The position numbers were made by a program, and so were the translations under genes. The notes beneath the pieces are model-generated. The model did no database searches. It saw only the letters and a program-made list of their open reading frames with translations, and was not told the DNA's origin. DNA of 64,000 nucleotides from Nomia melanderi. Lineage: Eukaryota > Arthropoda > Insecta > Hymenoptera > Halictidae. Positions within the stretch are counted from its first letter, which is position 1. Each line of letters starts with the position of its first letter. Location: positions 23,863,896 to 23,927,895 of the forward strand of contig NC_135001.1 in the NCBI RefSeq assembly GCF_051020985.1, in the 5' to 3' direction. Positions 1 through 12,400 of this stretch are shown here, one piece after another.

Positions 1-1989
1 TTCTTCCTCGAATACCGTCTGAAACATCGAAAATATTACGCGGTAATAACGCGTACGCGCCATGAAACATCTACAAAGCGTTTTTCTCGAAGCCACGTTT
101 TTCAAGCCGGTTGACCTGATTTCTAATACAATCGTAACCCGATTACCTCTAAATTATATACCTTTTCCTGCCGTGCAAATGGATAAATTTCAGTAATATT
201 TCCCTGCCTCGCGGTGAACCGACTAAACAAGTTTCTTCTCGAATGAGGTTTATTTCTTAAATCGACTGCCGATTCTTAATTAGAATAAACGTCATTTTAT
301 CGGTCGCGACGGCAGTTTTGAAAATTGTTTAACGGCGTAGGAATATTTATCGAATATCGACATCGATGCGTAAATCGAGAATTATTTAAATGTTTCAGTT
401 ACGAATAAGAATATTCATTGTTATCGAAACGATGTCATCATTTCTGCTCGCGTACTTTTTAAATGTCGGTTCTTGTAGCTGACAAACATTAATCAAAATT
501 ACCTGCTCGTTACGCCTGAATACGCCCTTCTAACTGGGATGATTTTAACACTCCGCACAACAATTATCCTCATGAAATTTCACCCGCCTGTTTAAGGGTT
601 AATTACCATGGCCTTGTTACCGTTCCGCGGTTCCGCAACCTAACGTGTCTTAAAGGCCTCGTATAAATAAAATAACACTAAACGAAAGTTAATATACATT
701 ATTTAAGTAATAATTTAGGAATAAACAAAGTGAAGTTTAAAGAGACTCGTACAACTTTCGAAATTAGATATTTGATCGTATCGTGTGTTTCATGATAATG
801 ATATTGATAATAATAATATTATTACGGTTTTTGAAAGATACAATTTCACGTACGACGAGGTAAACCCTTAATGATTCTCGTTAATGTTATAAACTCGATC
901 TTACAGTTTCATTTATTGGCGAACGCTCGAGTAATTATTTATATTTTTGTATCGTCAAGCTAATAAAAGGATCTCGTAAGTCCGTATATAATTTTCAATA
1001 ATCGATACCTCAACCGGTGGAATTAAATAATTTTGTGTCGAGTCTCCTTCTCATTCCCATTTATATTCTTATCAATTTTCGTGCTTAATTACTTTTCATA
1101 TTAAGCTCGCGATGTCTTCTTTCCATAAATTTCATTGTAATAAATTCTATCGCGTACTAGCATTCGTTACAAATATTAATGTGCAACGAAAAAATACGTT
1201 TCAGGATGAAATCTCGCGCTAAAAAAGAATTTCCATTAATATTGATCGTCGATTGCTTACTATTCAAAGTTAACCCAAAAGTCAAAGTTAAACTGTACTA
1301 GGCAAAGACTCGATCGAATGAACCTAAAAATAGAATGAATTATTTCGGAAACGTCGAAGACTCCCGCAAATAGTTAACAACGGAACATAAAACTAACATT
1401 CGCTTTGGAAACGAACGAATTCGCTTTCCAGAAGTCGCAGAAACTCCGTCGCGAGTCTGTGTCAATGGGTCAATAATAAAATGAAAATAGAAATAGAATA
1501 AATCGAGTTTCGAAGAAAGAAACGAAGGCAAAGGAGCCACCCGTCCCACTCGGAACAAAGGGCTGTCCTTTATAGCCGCAACCGGAGGACACGCGGCATG
1601 ATCGCCGTATTAATAGGTTAGTCGGTGTGTGACATAGTTGTGTGCCCCGGCTGAGGAAACTGCCGTCTCGCTCCGCAGTGATAAGTGGTATAGGCGAGGG
1701 ACAAGTCAAACATCGTAGACGGCTCGGGATCAAAGACGCGCGAGAAAGGAAAGATTAAAAACGCAATCGTCAGAATTGACGTCACCGGTGTGGCGAGCCA
1801 GCCCCGAGGGTCGGGCCGGCGAGATTATCGAGGCTTCGGCCCCGGAAATTCCCAGGAAAAATACGACCTTTTCTCGGCCACGCAGGACATTCCTTCGATC
1901 CACCTAAACGCGGCAAATTTCTACCGTTCGCGTTACACCACGAATCACTCGCGCACCACCCGCATCGATTAACTCCGCTTTCGGAATTT

Positions 1990-2290
1990 TCACAGATTTA
2001 TAAGGATTTCGTCGTTCGAACGCTTTATTGGCCGTCTTAACGGTTCACTGGCAACTAAACACTCATTAAAACTCATACACTGTTGAAATACTTTGTGAAT
2101 TTTTTCGGATTTCTTTGGATTTGATCGTTGAAACGCTTTATTGGCCGTCTTAACGGTTCACTGGCAACCAAATACTCATTAAAACTCATATACAGTTGAA
2201 ACGCTTTGTGAATTTTTTCAGATTTCTTTGGATTTGATCGTTGAAACGCTCTATTGGCCGTCTTAACGCTTTGACTGCCAACGTTCATCG
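1990..2290. repeat. 113-bp tandem repeat, about 2.6 copies
   Basis: The string CGCTTTATTGGCCGTCTTAA starts at 2021 and 2134, and recurs with one change at 2247, giving a constant period of 113 bp. The intervening sequence (ACTCATTAAAACTCATA, then TTTGTGAATTTTTTC, then GATTTCTTTGGATTTGATCG) is also repeated with few changes. The first copy is the most diverged at its left edge. Reading frames through the array are by-products of the repeat, not genes. Confidence 0.9.
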
Positions 2291-4867
2291 AAACTCAGTC
2301 GAAACTGTTCTTCGTTAAGCTTTTTCCCATTAGAAACTGAAGAGTGAATATTCTTCGTAATAATTGCTCTACTATCTTCCTTATACCTCGTACAGCCAAC
2401 GAAATTCGGTTTGCTCGATGCGTCACCGAGGAAATGTTCAAATTTCAGTCAAAGTATCACCGTGTTATATTTCAGAGAAATTTCATCGTGACTCTGTACC
2501 ACGAAATAATAAAAAGTCACATTTCCGAAATGAATATGCAACCATCGCGTCGGTTTCCTCTACTTTTTGTTCCGCGGAGTTAATCGATTCGTTCGACGAG
2601 TGGCTCGAATAACCCCCGGGATAAATTCCCTTCCGTTTTCGCCGTTAAAAATAACACAAAGACTTATCCCCCTTTTTTTAAAAAAAGAAACAAGACGAAA
2701 GAAGCGAATTCCTTTCCTTCGTTTACTCCCCGTTATTATTAGTTGCGCGGCAAGTTTCTCACAAAGTGGTGTTCCTTTTGTCGAAGCATTGACAATACCT
2801 CTCGATATTATTGTACAAATAGAAGGTTATTAGAACGAGGTAGAAAAATGGAGGGAGGCGAAGCACGAACAGGAAAATAAGATGGGCGCAACGAATGAGT
2901 AATGGGCGAGGTCCGGCTGAATGGCAGCGGCCGCCGTTACACGGGCCTCGGGAAAATCGAGGGAGAAAAGTATTTCGGACACAATCTAGAATATTAGACG
3001 CTGTACGGCCTGGATCGAACATGTTCAATGGCGAAGCAAACGAAACGCTTTTGTCCCGCTTTCGCTCGGAATCGGATATTCCAAGTCCGCGCTTGAATTT
3101 CGAATGTCGACGAATACGGCGTATCCCGTTAACGAAATTGCTCTTAAAACGAATCATTTTAATCGCGCGCACCGAAAAGCGTAACGACGCGTCACACGGA
3201 ACGAAGAATGAAGAGTTCCTGACACTCTGCCAAAGTATTTAAGTAGTTCGTTAGCAACACTCGGTTTATTATGGTAATAATAACGATACATATTTCATGA
3301 TGGTCTAGCCGATGCATACAAGGCACGAATGCATAAAATCCACCGGTTAACTATAGCTCGAGTGCAGATGTTTATACCAACGTTTCTATTTGCATCGACT
3401 GTTTCGTTCGGTCCGCTAATAAATATTAAAGCTATCCCGTCGACGAGCTGCCAGCGCGGTCCAAATCGAGAACACTTCTCCGCGTTTCCCTTTCTGCGAG
3501 TTGGCGAAGATCATTCGCGAGCTAGAGGAATGTATCATCGAAGCGAGCTTATTTGTTCGATTTTTAGAACGAGTTCAATCTGTCCACCGTGGATCTTGAA
3601 TTCAGTTTCGAAAATCCCTCTTGATATGATATATTCCAACGAAAAGCTACGGTAAAACGAACAGTGACATACTCGCCTGGAAAAATTAAAGGCCGACTTT
3701 AACGCGGTGAAACGCAATTAACCGGTTAACAGCGAATTAACCGATCCGAGCGAAAACTTTTAGAAGCGGTAGATTTATGTTCCACGTGTACGTTGACCAA
3801 GTTATCGTTTCGAAGAGAAATAAATATTTTTATAGAAAATGTTATTCCATCGCGAGCCATCGCAAAAATAGGTGGTCATTACTACATCGATTTTATACCG
3901 GTGGCTTCGTGACTACTCCCCACTGGTTCGTATTTCACTGATATTGAAATATGCGGTTTCAAGGCGATGCCGCCGGGAGCCAAAGGGTTAACACGTTCAC
4001 TGCCACGTTGGTCGCCGATCGGCTTCCGAACTCCTTGGAAACAGTTGCAATAAGAAAACTGCTGTCAAACGTATTTCGTAACAACGTAACATCCGTGATA
4101 CCGATTCATCGATAATTAATTCTACTAGCATTCTACGAGCATAGTGCAGGGGAGAGATGACCCACTTTGTTTAAAACAACTGTTACACAAGAAACATCGT
4201 TACCCAACGAAACGAACATTCTTTTCTCGAATGTGAACGCATGCAAGAATAGTTGAATAGGCCTTTGTCCAAGATTCGGTGTATCGCTCGGAACGATCGA
4301 AGCTACAGATATTCAACGATGTAAATCGGGCCATCTACCCTAAAATTCTCAAATATTTTCAATGCTCGTGTCAGTGATATTTACGATGTATTGAAAAAAA
4401 GTGGACCATCCCTAATTCTCGATGCAGCGAACGTGTTAGCGTCTCGAAACTCGCCAATGAAATTTTCCAGAACCGACAGTTGCGTTACTCGCCAGACTTT
4501 TTCGCGGCGGCGTTTAAAAGTTTCCGCTAAAGTTCGAATTAAAGGTGGAAAAAAGTGGGAGACCGAGCTGCATCGTTAACCCTCGTCGGAGTTGTCGTTT
4601 TATCGCGTTTCGCGCATTTGCATAGCTCGTAAACGGATAAAGTCCGCGGCCGGATATCACGATTTCGGCGAAACGCGCGCGCGGCCCGTTGTCGATAGTT
4701 CCGCGGGCCGGTAATGTCAGGCCGTTGCCAGATAGCCGGGCTGACAAAACCACGCCCGATAACTGGCATCTGAAACGGCCGCTGGAAATTGGCACAGAAA
4801 TAAGAGGAGCGTGTTTGAAAATATCGTAACCGCCCCGCGATCCGAGGCGGCCATTAAAATGCATTCG

Positions 4868-4895
4868 CGCGGCGCGGCGCGGCGCGGCGCGGCGG
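4868..4895. repeat. GGCGC short tandem repeat in a GC-rich patch
   Basis: A run of about five GGCGC units sits within a locally GC- and CpG-rich stretch (about 4570-5110), in contrast with the AT-rich flanks. It ends about 700 bp before the first recognised channel exon. It could be part of a promoter or enhancer, but no core promoter element could be recognised. Confidence 0.7.
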
Positions 4896-5588
4896 CTGGA
4901 ATTGCTGGAATCGCGACGCGCTGCGTCATCGCCGCCCGGTTTTAGACCTTAAAAGGCGCTGCGTGCACGTCACTGCCGGCCAATTTTAGGCCCGCCAACA
5001 CGGAAACACGCGTCATCGGTTTCCTAGCCGTATTAATAACCGTTCTTCGGCTGTTCTCTTATTTTTAAGAGACGCCCGCGAACCGACGCGGCGTCCATCG
5101 GTAGGTCAATCTACCTACCAGCCGTTTTATCAATCATTAACCGCGGCCTTGACACGGAGAGGCTACCAAGCATCGCACGTGCGAACTTTTTGTTTCCTTT
5201 CGTTCTGCCTTGTTTTCCTGGAAGAGACGGTGGAAAAGTTCCCGGCAGAAAAACGAAAAGTTTCTTCAAAGAATCGACTGAAATCATTGATTAGTCGAGC
5301 GTATGGCTTGCCAGCGGGGACGCGGCGGAAAGGGAACGATAGCGGAATAGATATTCCACTGTTTAAAATAGATTGTTTAGGAAATAATCAGTAGTTGAGT
5401 GTCTCTTTTCTATTCTGTCGTTTGTTTAATCTTTCGATGGATTCGACGAAAGGGTAGCGATTGTTAGCAGTTAAGAATAAATTCACTATTGTGGAATTAT
5501 CTATATAAATTGTATTGTTACTATCGTTGTACCATATGTTTTTCAAAGAGAACAACGACAATGAAATGCCGTTTTTCGTATGTTTCAG

Positions 5589-6456
5589 ACGTTTTGCGTG
5601 GTTTCCAAGAGATTTCGTAAGAACTACATCCACAGGTTCACAGCGACGAACAGTTGGTTCATATTCTCACCGTGGAATCCTATAAGACGGTACTGTATCT
5701 TCCTAAGTACGAATCAGTACTTCGATTACATGGTCATGGCTACGATAATATTAAATTGTGCCTTCCTCGCCATGACGGAAACCATCGAGGAAGCAGAGTA
5801 AGCTCGCCGCAGTGTTTTCATTAAAACGCCGCCGCTCGAGAGTGTCCAGACACTTGCTAATTACCAACTGAGCGTACCCCGAATAACGATCAACCCTAAA
5901 ATATCATATGTAATAATTCTGTAACGCTTATTTCAAAATTTATCGCATCATCCCCTGCGCGATACGATTTACTGATACTTGCCTTTCATTTTCACAAACT
6001 TTTTGAAATCTAAAATAACGATTAGATAATTATCAGTGGACATTTCGCATTGCAACTTAATGCGTAATTTGTTAAAAAACATTATCCGAATGTTTCGAAA
6101 CGAAAGAACCACGGGAAACCCAGTTGTTCGAGGGTTAATTTCAGAATTAGCCGGTGCATCGTAATTAAGAAAGGCACTCTCATTCCTCGTTCGTTTATTC
6201 GTTCACCTCGGCAGCGAAATATATTATTCATCGACGACGGACACGACCGATCTGTTATATGTAAAATACGGATACACTGCGCAAACTGTCTCGTTGCATG
6301 CGGTATGCGCAGCAAGGCTGGATTCGGTATACTAAAATAAGAAAAAACAAGTGTGCACCCGATATGACCTTGTTTTCGAGTTACAGTTTACTTTGTGCCG
6401 CAACAATCTTTTTCGTCAATAAACGAAACGTGGCTACGTGTGTAGAAAATAGAGAA

Positions 6457-6489
<33 letters not shown>

Positions 6490-9400
6490 CATTTCTCCGG
6501 CCTTGTTGTCTGCGAAACTTTAGTCGGATTAGATCGGGCGAATTTGTAAACAGTACGCGAGTTATCGTATCGCGTTAGAACCGAGGGTGGTGCCCACTTC
6601 GATGTTTCTGAATATAGGTGAGCAACTATAATGCTACAACACAAAACAAGCTGTAACTCGTAAACAAGGTCGTGTATCGGCCATATGTTTATATGCACTT
6701 TTTTTCTACTTTTAGTACACGGAATTCGACCCCGCCTCTCGCGTACAAGGAGACACCCGGCGCGTTGCTTTTCATTCCAATGCTGATCCTCGATTATTCC
6801 CCTGGATTCTTATACGACAAACTTGCGCAACAATCGCGATCGCGAGAAATACGATTAACCAGTTAACTGTGGAATTTAGTTGGAAAAACTTAAAAAAAAA
6901 TGGAACGAATGCACGTAGATATTTTAATGAAAGATCAAAGCAAAACAAAGAATTACAGGTTTATGTGAGAAAATAAAGGATTCATCGCTGAAAGAATTAG
7001 TATCGTGTCAAGCTTTAGGATGACGTGTATACTCGTGAAACACAGTTAACTGGTTGATTCTGAACCCCTCGCGCCTTAACCCCTTGGCGTACTATTTACT
7101 TTCGGAATTAAGCTCGTGTAACATTTTACTATCGACAATTTGGAAGAAATGCAACGAAATTGTCCATTCTACTTCAAGTGGAAATTTCATTTGAAGATAA
7201 TACGTTGATAATAGCAAAATATTTGTGTTTTGATCCGTGAGTAACGAACAATATTGATTGTTGCTAAATTAGTCTAGAAATCTACGAGTCTCACTATTTT
7301 AAAATGAATTTAGGGAACTTCAGTTTGAATTGTTCCTTCTGGAGATAAATTAAATATTGATTTTCCAAATTCGAAATAGAATTTAGAGACGATGTTTTGC
7401 AGTTGTGAGAAGTACCCAATGTTCATCACAGGGATCGATAAACGTAATTTCAACGTTAACGAATAACTCTGATTTCCGTTTGTTACAATAAACATTGTTG
7501 GTTTGCTTTCACTGTAATTTATAAAATGCAATTAACCCTTGATCATCTAATCTGGGACACAAGAAACGACAACGTAATCTCAACGTTAACGATTAGCTCT
7601 GATTACAATAAATGTTGCTTTGCTGTTGCTCTAATTTATAAGCAAGATGCATTAAGAGAAATCATGAATGATATTTCTTTGATTTGTTTAAAATAATGCT
7701 TTTATTGCATCTTAAACTGCACGAGCAATAAGAGTTGCGGTGTAAGTTTCTTCTCGACGGTTAAGGGTTGATTTCGATGTTAACGCATTAAAATAGACAA
7801 GTAAATTTCCGTGCTAACTGTGGCAAAAAAGCGTTCGTTTACATAAGAATCCGCAGTCTATCGATCACTCTTGATTTTCGTCTTGTTTGCACCTGCAGAA
7901 TCACGCGCAATCAATATTCTTCAACCCTTCGCGAACCAAGATTTTCCAAAGTACTAACAGCGTACCTCGCGGAACATTGCATTGTTCATGAATGCTTGGG
8001 GCACCGCGAACAGAAAAATTATAGGTTCTTCTCTGTTTTCATTTGAATAATTCAATTATTCGTGTATAATTTAAAATCCAAGACGCAACTCGCGAGGGAT
8101 TGAAACGCGGCTACTGCATGCAGTCGAACATCTCCTGTAATATTAATTCCGAAGTGAGGCTCTACAACGTTTTCTTTCTTTATTTCGAGATCGAAGCACC
8201 GTATATAAAATAACTGATCGCATAATCCTATCATCGAAGATCCAGGAGTGACTAAAAATAATTCGTTTAAATACCGAATAAATACGCAGCTCTTATTCTC
8301 TCTATTTAGTCACCGGTACATTTACCTTCTAAACATTCTCTACGCAAACAATACGGTATCCAAACTCTTCGAATCCCCTAGAGAAAACAGTGCACTAGAA
8401 GCTGGTAGCTACGTAATCGATACACAAAACGATTACATAAACCGGCGATGATCGGTACGTCGGACAAAGCGACGGCAACAACAATGCAATTGAACCGAAC
8501 GACGCGACGTAAGAATCTTTTCTTCGAGGCGCACTCGGCGGATTGAAAATCTCGTTCGGACGTGGCGAAAGGAGAGCGTGAAAAATTCATTTGCACGTAT
8601 TAGAGATTCAAGTGTCCGGGTACTCTCGAGCGGAAGTGGCGGTTTATATTTACCGAACGCCGCCTTATATTCGCCGGGCGACTCACCGGCGGTCCCGCCT
8701 CGCCTCTTTCTTTCCAGATATATATTCCTAGCTATATACACAGCCGAAATGGTGATCAAATCGATAGCGAAAGGATTCGTGCTGAATAAGTACACCTATC
8801 TGCGGAATCCCTGGAACTGGCTGGATTTCGTGGTGATCACCAGCGGATACGCCACTATAGGGATGGAAGTAGGGAATTTAGCGGGGCTGAGGACCTTCCG
8901 AGTATTGAGGGCTCTGAAGACCGTTTCAATTATGCCTGGTAAGATCCCGAGGAACAATCGGAACCGCGTCCCCATCGATTCCGTTCGCAAACAACGCGCC
9001 GGACCGCGGACGTTCCTGCAAACATCCATTTTTATTCACCCTCCCGTTTGGTCTCCAATAAAATCGGAATCTTCCTAATCTCCGTCTAATCCTTTACCGA
9101 GTCGCTCGTCGGCGCGACGTAATCATCGGACTGCTTCCATTCCGACGGATTTTCATGGTGCAGCCGACATTCCAGGTACAGCTGCGCGAAACGCATCAGG
9201 TTGAACGCCGCGCGATTTCATAGAGCAAAGTACACAAAATGGGAAAAATATAATATTAAATGATTTGACTCAATTGGATTATTGCCATCGCACGTTCGTC
9301 AAACTGAACGTCACCGCAATGGGTAGCATTATTTATAATATAGAAATGTTTGAGAATAATCATCGTTTAATCGAGTGAATTATAGTAATTCGATTTGCTT

Positions 9401-12400
9401 GTTAATCAGTTAACTGTGTTCGACGAGTATACGCGTCATTTTAAAACTCTTAACGGTGCCAACTTTTTCAACGATGGATCATTTTTTTTTCGAGACAAAC
9501 ATGTAATTCTTCTTCGTTTCGCTCTAGTTTCTCGTTAGGATATATTCCAAGTGCATTTGGCCTGCATTTGACGAGTATACGCTTCATTACTTTATTTTAT
9601 TGCGCGCACAATGAGAGATTTTTCAAACTAAACTCCACGCTTAACACGTTCCGTGCCGCGAGAGGCGTATACGACCCACGCTGAATTTTCCGTTCAGACC
9701 GAAAATGAGTTCTCATTGAAAAACGAACAACTTTTTCAAAATTTATTGTACAGTCAAAGATAGGTATTTCAATAGCACGCATACCGCGGTTATTTAATTT
9801 TAATCGATTGCGAAAATGTGGCTCGTATACGCCCCATACGGCCCGAAGAGGAAGTCCTGAAAAAATGATCCGGCACGGAACGCGTTAACCGGTTAAGAAA
9901 CAGATTTCTATGTTCGGCCCTCTGCTCGCGAGTGGTCAGATTTGAACCGAAGGATCGTTTCCGGACTCGCGATTGGATTTGTCGTTTCGCAAAGGAGGGA
10001 GCGCGCACTTTCAGCTCGGCACGGACGTGCCGAGGCGACTGTACGTTCACGCTTGGTACGGTTAAATGAAACACGACAAGAAAGTGCGAAACAGCTGGCG
10101 TATCCATTTCGAAATGCATAGAAATGCTTGTACCTGCGAAGTTTCCCTTGACTCGCTATCTAGCGCCTACCGTTTGTTACTCGAGTCACGTTGCCGTAGT
10201 AAATAAGTGCATCAAACGTACAATTTACTGGCTAGCGGGGAACAATAGATCATACCGCGGGAATGAAAGGAACAAAAAATTCCACTTTTCCGAGGAACAC
10301 TCGAATCCGCCTTAGCTTTCCGAATCAATTCGAAATCTAACCGACTAACGGTGAACACGCGACTTCGTAAAAGGTTCTAAAATTTCTCATTATCGTGTTC
10401 GTTAGGAGAAATACTAATTACAAGATACCGAAACTTTGCACTCGGGAGGTGACTAAAACTAAAGTCTGATATTTCACGTCGAAATATTGGAATAAACTGG
10501 CTCAATGTATTTGTAATTTCGAGTTAGTTCCAAAGAATATCTTTGTGAAAAAATGTGAAATGTTTCTGAGAAACTTCCGAGTGCAAAGGGTTAAGAGAGT
10601 CAAACAATTTCCATTCTGTCGCAAAAAATCAAAGTAGATCGCGTTGAACCGCGTTCTATGCGAATGTCAGCGCGCAATTTCGGTTGTCAGATATTTCATC
10701 GGATTTCGCGGCGCGACGATAAATCCGAAAACGGCGAGAGGCCGACGAGATATAATTGCGGAGATACGTATCTTTCGAGCACCGTGGAAAATGGCGCGGT
10801 CCAGGGGCCAATTAGTTTGGCACCGGCGGTCACCTGTGACTCTCCCGCTGCAGTCGGGCTGTTAATTTAATCGACGCCCGGTAGCCAGAACAAATTCATT
10901 CGCGGCACGCGACAATTAAATCCGTTTTATATACTTTCAGGTTTAAAGACCATCATCAACGCGTTATTACATAGTTTTAAGCAGCTGGCCGAGGTGATGA
11001 CGCTCACGATCTTTTGCCTGATGGTGTTCGCGCTGTTCGCGTTGCAAGTCTACATGGGCGAGCTCCGGAACAAATGCGTGAAGAACATCGAACTGAATAA
11101 CACGCAAATCGACTGGAACGAGTACGTATTATCCGGCGTACGCGTCGACGAACACCGAGAAATGGACGCTGATAAACATTTGAACACCTGCGCCGTGCGA
11201 AACGAACGCGACAGTCGACCAAGTAGCGTTTCTTGCTCTATATTAGCATAAAACGTGATCCGTTGGACTCTATCGTGCGATATCCGGATCAAATTTATTC
11301 GATTCGAGAGCTTTAATCGTTTGCACTCGACAAGTTTTTCATTGAAAACACGTAATATCATTATTTCACGGTACGCAGACATTTCCTGCTATCGACTTGA
11401 GAAGAAATCATAAATCAACGAACACAGCTGTTTCATTTTATCTATCTGCATTGCAAAATTCAAGCAAAATTTCTTATTTCATTTCTAGATTATTTTTCAG
11501 AGTACGTTTCGCATTCGACGTTTGTCCTAATCGTTATCGGCGAGGGTTGCAGCAAGGTGTGAAAGATGTCTGTGGCCAATGTCGAAGATAACGAAGGATC
11601 GAGAGGAAGAAGGAAGATTTAATGTAGATTTTCAGTAAAATTCTGCGGCAAATGACAACGATTTGACGTAATAACTTCGACGATAATTCAGGGCTCACGA
11701 TTTTGCGAGATACGGCTATAAACGCTCGCACGGCCGTTGATAGACTACAAACGTTCAAAAGAGCACGTCACTCGTGCATCGAATTCCTGAGAACATTTTC
11801 CTTCCTTTGAATTGAAATGAAAATTTTAAGAGAAAACTGAGATGCATTTGCGTGCAGTGTATTTTAAAAGACACTTCACTCTTTAAGTGACATATACGTG
11901 TATACGTGTACACACACGCGACCGACAAATGACGTCTGCGTGGACTAGGAGAGAAATGTTTGATGACATTTTACGTGAACGTTGAACTTGATATTTTTGC
12001 CGAGAGAAATCGTAACCGACTGAAAACGAACAATGACACGATAAATTGCCAATATTGCGAACAACTATTATCGTATCGCAATAATAAATTCAAACAAATT
12101 TATCATTCGCTTAACACTAGAACTACGTACCAGTCAGACTGACTGGTTTAGATTTCTTTGTTCAGCAATTACCGATATGTTCGAAGCATTGAATGTTCGA
12201 AATGATTTTGAAAATAAATACAATTTTTATAGGAATTGCATATCAATCGTATTAAATGCTCGGTAGTTTTAGTGTTAAACAAAGATTATACGCCTTCCAA
12301 TCTGATATTCTGTTACGTTCAACGATGCTCAAACATTAGATACCCAATTAATTTCTAAGTGTAACAAACAAAGATTCGAGAAAGCTCCGAAAGTGTCTGT

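Larger units (their letters stand above)
1..5588. other. Upstream or intronic region with no identified exon
   Basis: No open reading frame here resembles a known protein. Because the first recognised channel exon at 5589 starts in the middle of the N-terminal cytoplasmic region, this stretch is probably intron or 5' flank of the NaCP60E gene, and a short unrecognised first exon could be hidden in it. It contains a 113-bp tandem repeat (about 1990-2290), a GC-rich patch (about 4570-5110) with a short GCGCG-type tandem, and several TTAA-centred palindromic bits. Confidence 0.5.

Noticed and set aside
2759..3242. Overlapping 115- and 137-codon frames on opposite strands
   Set aside because: No domain or splice support; amino-acid composition is that of random GC-richer DNA.
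1..5588. Search for the N-terminal FRPFTRESL-type exon of the channel
   Set aside because: No matching codons found by eye, so the 5' exons were left unassigned rather than guessed.
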